Below are positions 58,989 through 64,000 of a stretch of DNA of 64,000 nt, in pieces. Positions within the stretch are counted from its first letter, which is position 1; every line of letters starts with the position of its first letter. The translations under genes were made by a program, and so were the position numbers. The notes below the pieces were generated by a model that was given only the letters and a program-made list of their open reading frames with translations, was not told where the DNA came from and did no database searches. The DNA is taken from positions 60,736,366-60,800,365 of the forward strand of contig OY755038.1 of assembly GCA_963576565.1 (NCBI GenBank). The letters run 5' to 3'. This DNA is from Aspidapion aeneum. Lineage: Eukaryota; Arthropoda; Insecta; Coleoptera; Brentidae.

Positions 58989-59660
58989 CAGGGTGTCCCA
59001 TAACTTAGGAGCCATAGTGCAGCAGGTGATAGAGGAGGTTATTTCCAAGAAAAAAGTTTGTATGACATGGGGTCAACATACATCTGTTTTTAAGATATAG
59101 GATTTTTAAAGAGGAGTGGGTGAAAACGGGTTATACAAACAAAAATCTGTCACAGCCAGCTGAATACTCAGCTAATTTTGATTAAAAAATGTGGTACTCC
59201 TTTTTTTGATAATATTACAAGTGGAGGAGGTACAGGCTGTCAAAATAACCTCGAAAATGTATAAAAAATAATAATTTTTTTTAAAATAAATTTCTGCTTT
59301 CTCTTTTAAAAAATATAAGTAATATTTCATTATTATGTCTCGCTAGAGACTTGTTTTTACTAACAAAAAATATTTAAAAAACATTGCATTTAATAAGGCA
59401 TTCATAAAAGTTTATACCAAAAAATTAATTTAATTAATTTCAATTTATTGCTTTTGTTCTAATACAAGACTACCCAATTTCATATTTTTACTGAGTTTTT
59501 TTAGAAAGTTATTATCACAAAAGTTAAAAAAATTGGCAACTTTGATGCTCTGTATCTCAACAAAGAAAGTTTTAACTTATGCATTATAGGAAGTTTTTTA
59601 TCAGACATGACCTCCTCTATCACTTGTTGTCCAATGGCCCCTAAGTTATGGGACACCCTG
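58989..59660. mobile_element. MITE (672 bp) in THAP gene intron
   Basis: CAGGGTGTCCCATAACTTAG at the left and CTAAGTTATGGGACACCCTG at the right are perfect inverted ends, followed inward by imperfect matches (GATAGAGGAGGT / ACCTCCTCTATC). TA flanks on both sides. Likely Tc1/mariner-type. Confidence 0.8.
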
Positions 59661-59995
59661 TATATACAAACATTATTAAATTTGGCAAATATAAGAATTA
59701 AGAACAATATTTTAATCCATTTGACTCAAGGCTTTCTTAATTAATCACCAGGGACTATGCAGTAAGTAAGTGAAAAGGAAGTTAAAACTCTTTTTTTTTT
59801 CTGTGTAAAAGTAGGTACTACCTTTTTTCTTCTTATAGTTGTTAATTCTAACTACTTCAACATCAAAAACAACCAGTGATAATATATTATGTATACTTTA
59901 TAGTAAAAAGAGATAGTTGAATATTTAACTACTAACCACTAGTAGTAAGTAGTTTTCTTAATTTGAACTAGTCTTTAACACCTGACCTTTCTTAC

Positions 59996-60192
59996 CTGAA
60001 GACAAAAACTCAAAGTTTTCACTCTTGGGCAAGGCATTTGGTACAAGATAGTGCCTACCAGTAGGTGCTAAACGAACATACTGAGGATCAAAGTGGTCAG
60101 AACAAAGACATGCCCATTTTGACAGAATTTTTTCCTTATTAAGGTCAATAATCTCCCTCCAAAGCTCTCTCTTGTTTGGATCAGTGGGGAAC
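59996..60192 (-). CDS. THAP-domain gene, exon 2
   Basis: Follows a 331 bp phase-2 intron (60523-60193, GT...AG). Encodes FPTDPNKRELWREIIDLNKE, the family's conserved Trp and a basic stretch, then WACLCSDHFDP with the last Cys and His ligands, and LVPNALP as the AVPTIF-like end of the domain. Together with exon 1 this makes a complete THAP finger. The exon ends at TTCAG|GTAAG (59996). If that donor is not used the frame stops a little further on (59958). Confidence 0.85.
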
Positions 60193-60523
60193 CTAGAAAA
60201 CTCATAAATTTGAATATGTTTAATATGTTTAATAACTGTACAGTAGCATGACATAACATAACATTACATAGTGAAAATGGTTGTTTACATAAGAAATATA
60301 TTTTTGAGTTATATATTATTGCCAGAATAAATTAAGAAACTTTTCCAAAAAAACCCAAACACTAGAGGTGGGAAAATAAGGGAATTTGTAACAATAAATA
60401 ATGTTTCTTAAAACTTCTTTGTAAAATAAATCACTAATATTTTGTAAAAAAAGTTATAAGCCACACCACTGTCTTACCAAATCGTAAACAATATGACGGT
60501 TTCTGGAAGAGATTTACACTTAC

Positions 60524-60588
60524 CGGTGAAATGATAAATCCAGCCACTTCTCGTCACTTTTGTCACACAGAATGCACTTCTTAGGCAT
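60524..60588 (-). CDS. THAP-domain gene, exon 1
   Basis: ATG at 60588 encodes MPKKCILCDKSDEKWLDLSF then H, and the first two bases of an Arg codon, ending at CCG|GTAAGT (donor 60523-60522). It gives the first two zinc ligands (Cys5, Cys8) of a C2CH THAP finger, a sequence-specific DNA-binding module found in transcription regulators and P-type transposases. Joining to exon 2 restores an uninterrupted Phe-His-Arg-Phe-Pro transition, typical of THAP domains. The start is the only ATG that places the Met three residues before Cys, as the family has it. Confidence 0.85.
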
Positions 60589-60768
60589 TTTTAAAGTTAT
60601 TTAATAAAAAAAATCTTTATTTTGTGATAAATATCGCAAAAAAACAACGAAAACGCACGTTTATTCGGATAACCTCTCAAAGGCAACGATAAATGATGCA
60701 AGGGTGACGTTTGGTCTACATGGGTGCCGCTATTATTTTTTTTTCTGAAAAATAGCGAACAAAAATCA

Positions 60769-61200
60769 GTTTTTTGCATTTTACGCGAGAACGTAAGTCG
60801 TAGGGCAAAATTTAATGTACGAGAAATATTACCCATAGGATTCCCTACAATCGGTCTCCATAGTCTATAGGTCTACAACCACACGTTTAGAAGAAAATTT
60901 CCAAAAATTATGTTTTTTGCAATTTATGCAAAAACGGTAAGTCATAAAAAAAAACTTTATTGACATAAAATGATCAAGACACAATTCTCTACAATGCCAC
61001 AATGACAATTTACAGCTCTACAACCACATGTGCTGAAGACAGAGGGTGCCGAAAATGCCCATTATATACTTTTTTGCGTTTTACGCAAAAACCATAAATC
61101 ACTGTGACTCACATAGGTGAATTGTAGAGAATGGCGTCCTGGAGATTTCTTTGCTTGCTAATGCTTTTTTCTAGGACCTACCGTTTTTGCATAAAATAAC
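60769..61200 (+). repeat. Degenerate ~145-160 bp tandem repeat
   Basis: Units start GTTTTTTGCATTTTACGCG (60769), GTTTTTTGCAATTTATGC (60911) and CTTTTTTGCGTTTTACGCA (61070), each followed by a GTAAGTC/ATAAATC box and a CTCTACAA-type box. A partly inverted relative appears near 61180. Confidence 0.5.
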
Positions 61201-61351
61201 ACTTCTGCCATGTGGTCTTAAGCACACACATTTTTTTTTGTCAAGAAAGATTTTCTCTGCGACGTTCCATTTTCGCGTAAAATCAAATCAAAAAGCTTTT
61301 TGAGTTTTCCAGATTTGCCCAGGGGAGGGTTGTAGACTAATTTTTTTTAAG

Positions 61352-61352
<1 letters not shown>

Positions 61353-61417
<65 letters not shown>
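61353..61417 (+). repeat. (TA)n microsatellite
   Basis: About 65 bp of almost uninterrupted TA. Confidence 0.95.
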
Positions 61418-61423
<6 letters not shown>

Positions 61424-61755
61424 AAAAAAGGTTTTTTTAACTTTCGTGATCAAAACATTTAACTTAAATTTATTTGGACTAAAAGCAAGAGTTATTTTTA
61501 TACCAAAAACATTTGTAGTGAGAACAATAATTAATAGTTAAAAGTGCAGTTTAGTCATCTGGTTTTAATAACTTTTTAAATACCAGCTAGGAAGACAAAA
61601 CTAATAAACTTTTTATGAACTCTAACCTCACACCAAAGAAATTTAATTAAACTTACTTTTAGTTGAATGTTTTTCACACTTAAATGGAGTCCCATTTTTT
61701 CAGAAAACCGAAAACCAAATCAATATTTTAAACTGCGCATTCGCTACCGTACTTT

Positions 61756-61847
61756 TTTCTTCTCACATAAAATTATCTCCCTCTCAGCTGTGGTCGAGCA
61801 TGTGTGAAGTTAGTAAGAGGAAGATAATTTTATGTGAAAAGAAAGAG
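61756..61847. repeat. Hairpin-forming inverted repeat
   Basis: CTTCTCACATAAAATTATCT and AGATAATTTTATGTGAAAAG are inverted copies separated by ~40 bp. Confidence 0.55.
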
Positions 61848-63642
61848 AGAGGTGCGCATGTGCAGTTAAAAAAAATGGTTTGCATTACAGGATATAGCCG
61901 CTAGTTATTTTGTGTGCCTGCAAAAAACAAGCTCAAGTTGGTTGACTGCACAAAAATTGCAATTTTGTGCTAATCGTTGTACGTTCTATAAAAATCGACA
62001 ATCAACAATCTTCGAAAAAAACCAACTTTAGCTGATTATTTCTAATTTATACTTTCCTTTTAATTCAAAATAGGTAAGAATTTAAACCGCCACGTAGATC
62101 TATACAAACAGGGACTTAAAAAGCAAATGTTTTCTGATTTTTATTAAGTTTAGGTACCTATGTAAACAAAAATTTACCAATTGATTATTGCATAACATAT
62201 TCTAACATAAAAAAACTTTTTTTCAAACATTTATATACATATGTGCATATAGGCACACAGACAGACATGCATACATACATATCTAGAGGTTATACTTACA
62301 ACCTAGAATCAAATTGTATAGAAAAACATTATTAATGATAAGATCTCAAAAAAAAGTAAATGAAAACAATACCTTTTCTCACATAGGATGGTAAACATAT
62401 TCTATTACAGGCACATGTATAGCAATCCAAAACGTAAGCCGAACTCAAAAACAAAATATTCTTTTGATTTTTATTAATTACCATTTTACTTATATACCTA
62501 CTTAAAAATTATAAGTTATAAAAGAACTGGCAACATTGTTGCGAATTTGAAAGAAACCCCCAGTATAGTACTTTTTGTGTGTGATGAAGTTTAGGACTTC
62601 TATACGGGGTCTACCTTTAGTTGAATGTTTTTGGACATTTCATTGCGTATTTTTAAAAAAATTGTATTTAGAACTAATGAACAAAACACAATCCTTTTCA
62701 GTGTTTTTATTTTGTAAGGTACGATCATTTATACCTGCAACGCATCTAGAGCCCAAAGAATATTCTGGCCCATTTTTTTTTCATAAATTTAAAAAGCTAA
62801 CCAATTATTTTTCATGTCCTTCATTTTCCTAAATTCGTAACCGATTTTAAATTATATTTTTTAATTCTGTTAGAAATCCTCAAAATAACACAATAAAAAT
62901 CATAAAATTCCATCCATTAATTTTAAGATATTACGTCTCAAAATTTTGGAAAAATAAATAGTACCCATATGGTACACCTATCGTGGAAATGCATGTTAGT
63001 GATTAACCAGGTGACCCTTTTATTCTATCAAGATGTTTTCAAATGTTTTCGGAAAAAAATGTGTTTTAAGGTTATTAAATCGCCTTATTATACGTAATAT
63101 TTTGAAAGTAATGGAAATGATTTTGTAAATTCTTTCGTGTTATTTAGAAAGTTTGTAGTATATTGAAAAATAAATGTAAAAAGGGGTCCACGATTTTAAG
63201 AAAATAAAGAACCTGAAAGATAAATTCGTTAATTTATATTTAAAAAAAATTGGCTCAAAATAATCTTTGGGCATTTTATTTTATCAGCTTGTCGTTATTC
63301 CTATTTCATTTACCCCCCCCCCTTGTTTTACTTATTGCGCAGTCGTACAAATAAGCATAAGCACAGAAAATAGTATTTTAAATTGCCCAAAAAGTTTAAA
63401 AATAATCTTTAAGTAGCAGTTTGAAAAGAAATAAAGATTAATTTTAAAGAAGGAGTTAATTACGTGCGTGTTTTTTCAAAATGCAAGAAGTGAATTTTGT
63501 ATTTATTTGCACGAAATACAAAACTCCCTTATTGTATTTAGATGAAGTTTGGGTATAACGGTACTATTTTCTAAACTACCTAATATACAGTTATTTTTTT
63601 CTTGCAATATACAAATTAAAAAACGCAGTCTAGCCTTAAATC
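61848..63642. other. Non-coding, nothing recognised
   Basis: AT-rich. The frame at 62575-62832 has no recognised domain. Confidence 0.35.
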
Positions 63643-63896
63643 GACCCCGTTATGCAATAAGGAACCAACTGACTCTTACTGTTTTGAGAAAGTCGCGAAA
63701 AACAGGCGTAAGTTTTACATCAATTTAAACTTTTGTAGATTTGCAAGATAGTTCTATTGTCCCGCAGATGGCACTGACATGATAAAACTTTAGATCTTTA
63801 TTGCAGAATAATGAAGCAGTAATTTTCGGTTCACATAGTGGTAAAATCTTGATTTTTTGGAAATTGGCGGTTGGTTCCTTATTGCATAACGGGGTC
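63643..63896. mobile_element. MITE (254 bp)
   Basis: GACCCCGTTATGCAATAAGG then AACCAACTG at the left, perfectly mirrored at the right (CCTTATTGCATAACGGGGTC). AAAT occurs one base outside each end and may be the target duplication. Confidence 0.75.
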
Positions 63897-64000
63897 CAAA
63901 TGTAAAGCACGAATGGCAAATTAAAAAAAAAACTCGTAAACAAAAGCCGTCAATGATTTTTTTTTGCATTTTTTTGGAAAATTAGAATGCTTACCTTAAG

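Noticed and set aside
59501..59707. 68-codon minus-strand frame near the THAP gene
   Set aside because: Most of it is MITE terminal sequence; no splice signals fit.

Overview
The window is AT-rich eukaryotic DNA with almost no host genes. Its mobile elements (Jockey-like and RNase H-bearing LINEs, a Ty3/gypsy LTR retrotransposon primed by tRNA-Lys, a pogo/Tigger deletion derivative, a DDE_3 transposase relic, hAT-like and TA-flanked MITEs, a foldback element and a Penelope-type hammerhead ribozyme) suggest an insect. The order cannot be fixed from sequence alone. I see no bacterial operons, tRNA, rRNA or CRISPR.

Layout. 0.7-5 kb holds small MITEs and a foldback-type array. 5.2-10.5 kb is a DNA element with ~330 bp terminal inverted repeats flanked by TATA; a 5'-truncated Jockey-like LINE sits inside it with a perfect 13 bp target-site duplication. 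12.1-13.7 kb is an hAT-like element whose ends are packed with AAGTACTT. 13.8-18.7 kb is a mosaic of MITEs, another foldback array and a Penelope-like tandem unit carrying a well-formed hammerhead ribozyme. 19.9-24.3 kb is a long-TIR element with a Tigger derivative in one arm. 25.3-26.2 kb is a decayed LINE 3' end (RT tail plus RNase H). 27-38 kb is mostly non-coding with MITEs and minisatellites. 38.75-41.42 kb is a 2.67 kb foldback element made of ~154 bp units, with a 9 bp duplication. 42-43 kb is a DDE_3 transposase pseudogene and 44-45.4 kb another LINE pseudogene that has lost its RT catalytic box.

50.19-58.49 kb is a nearly intact, recently inserted Ty3/gypsy element on the minus strand: two LTRs of 1459 and 1463 bp, ATGC duplication, tRNA-Lys(CTT) primer-binding site, TATA box, gag, a canonical -1 frameshift heptamer with predicted pseudoknot, then protease, RT, RNase H and integrase. 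It is disabled by a frameshift in RNase H, and the gag start is out of frame. There is no env.

The only likely host gene is a minus-strand THAP-domain gene, with exons 1 and 2 at 60.6-60.0 kb and a possible third exon at 58.6 kb. The LTR element begins 20 nt past the splice donor of that third exon. Two other THAP-like first-exon fragments lie at 10.76 kb and 27.36 kb.
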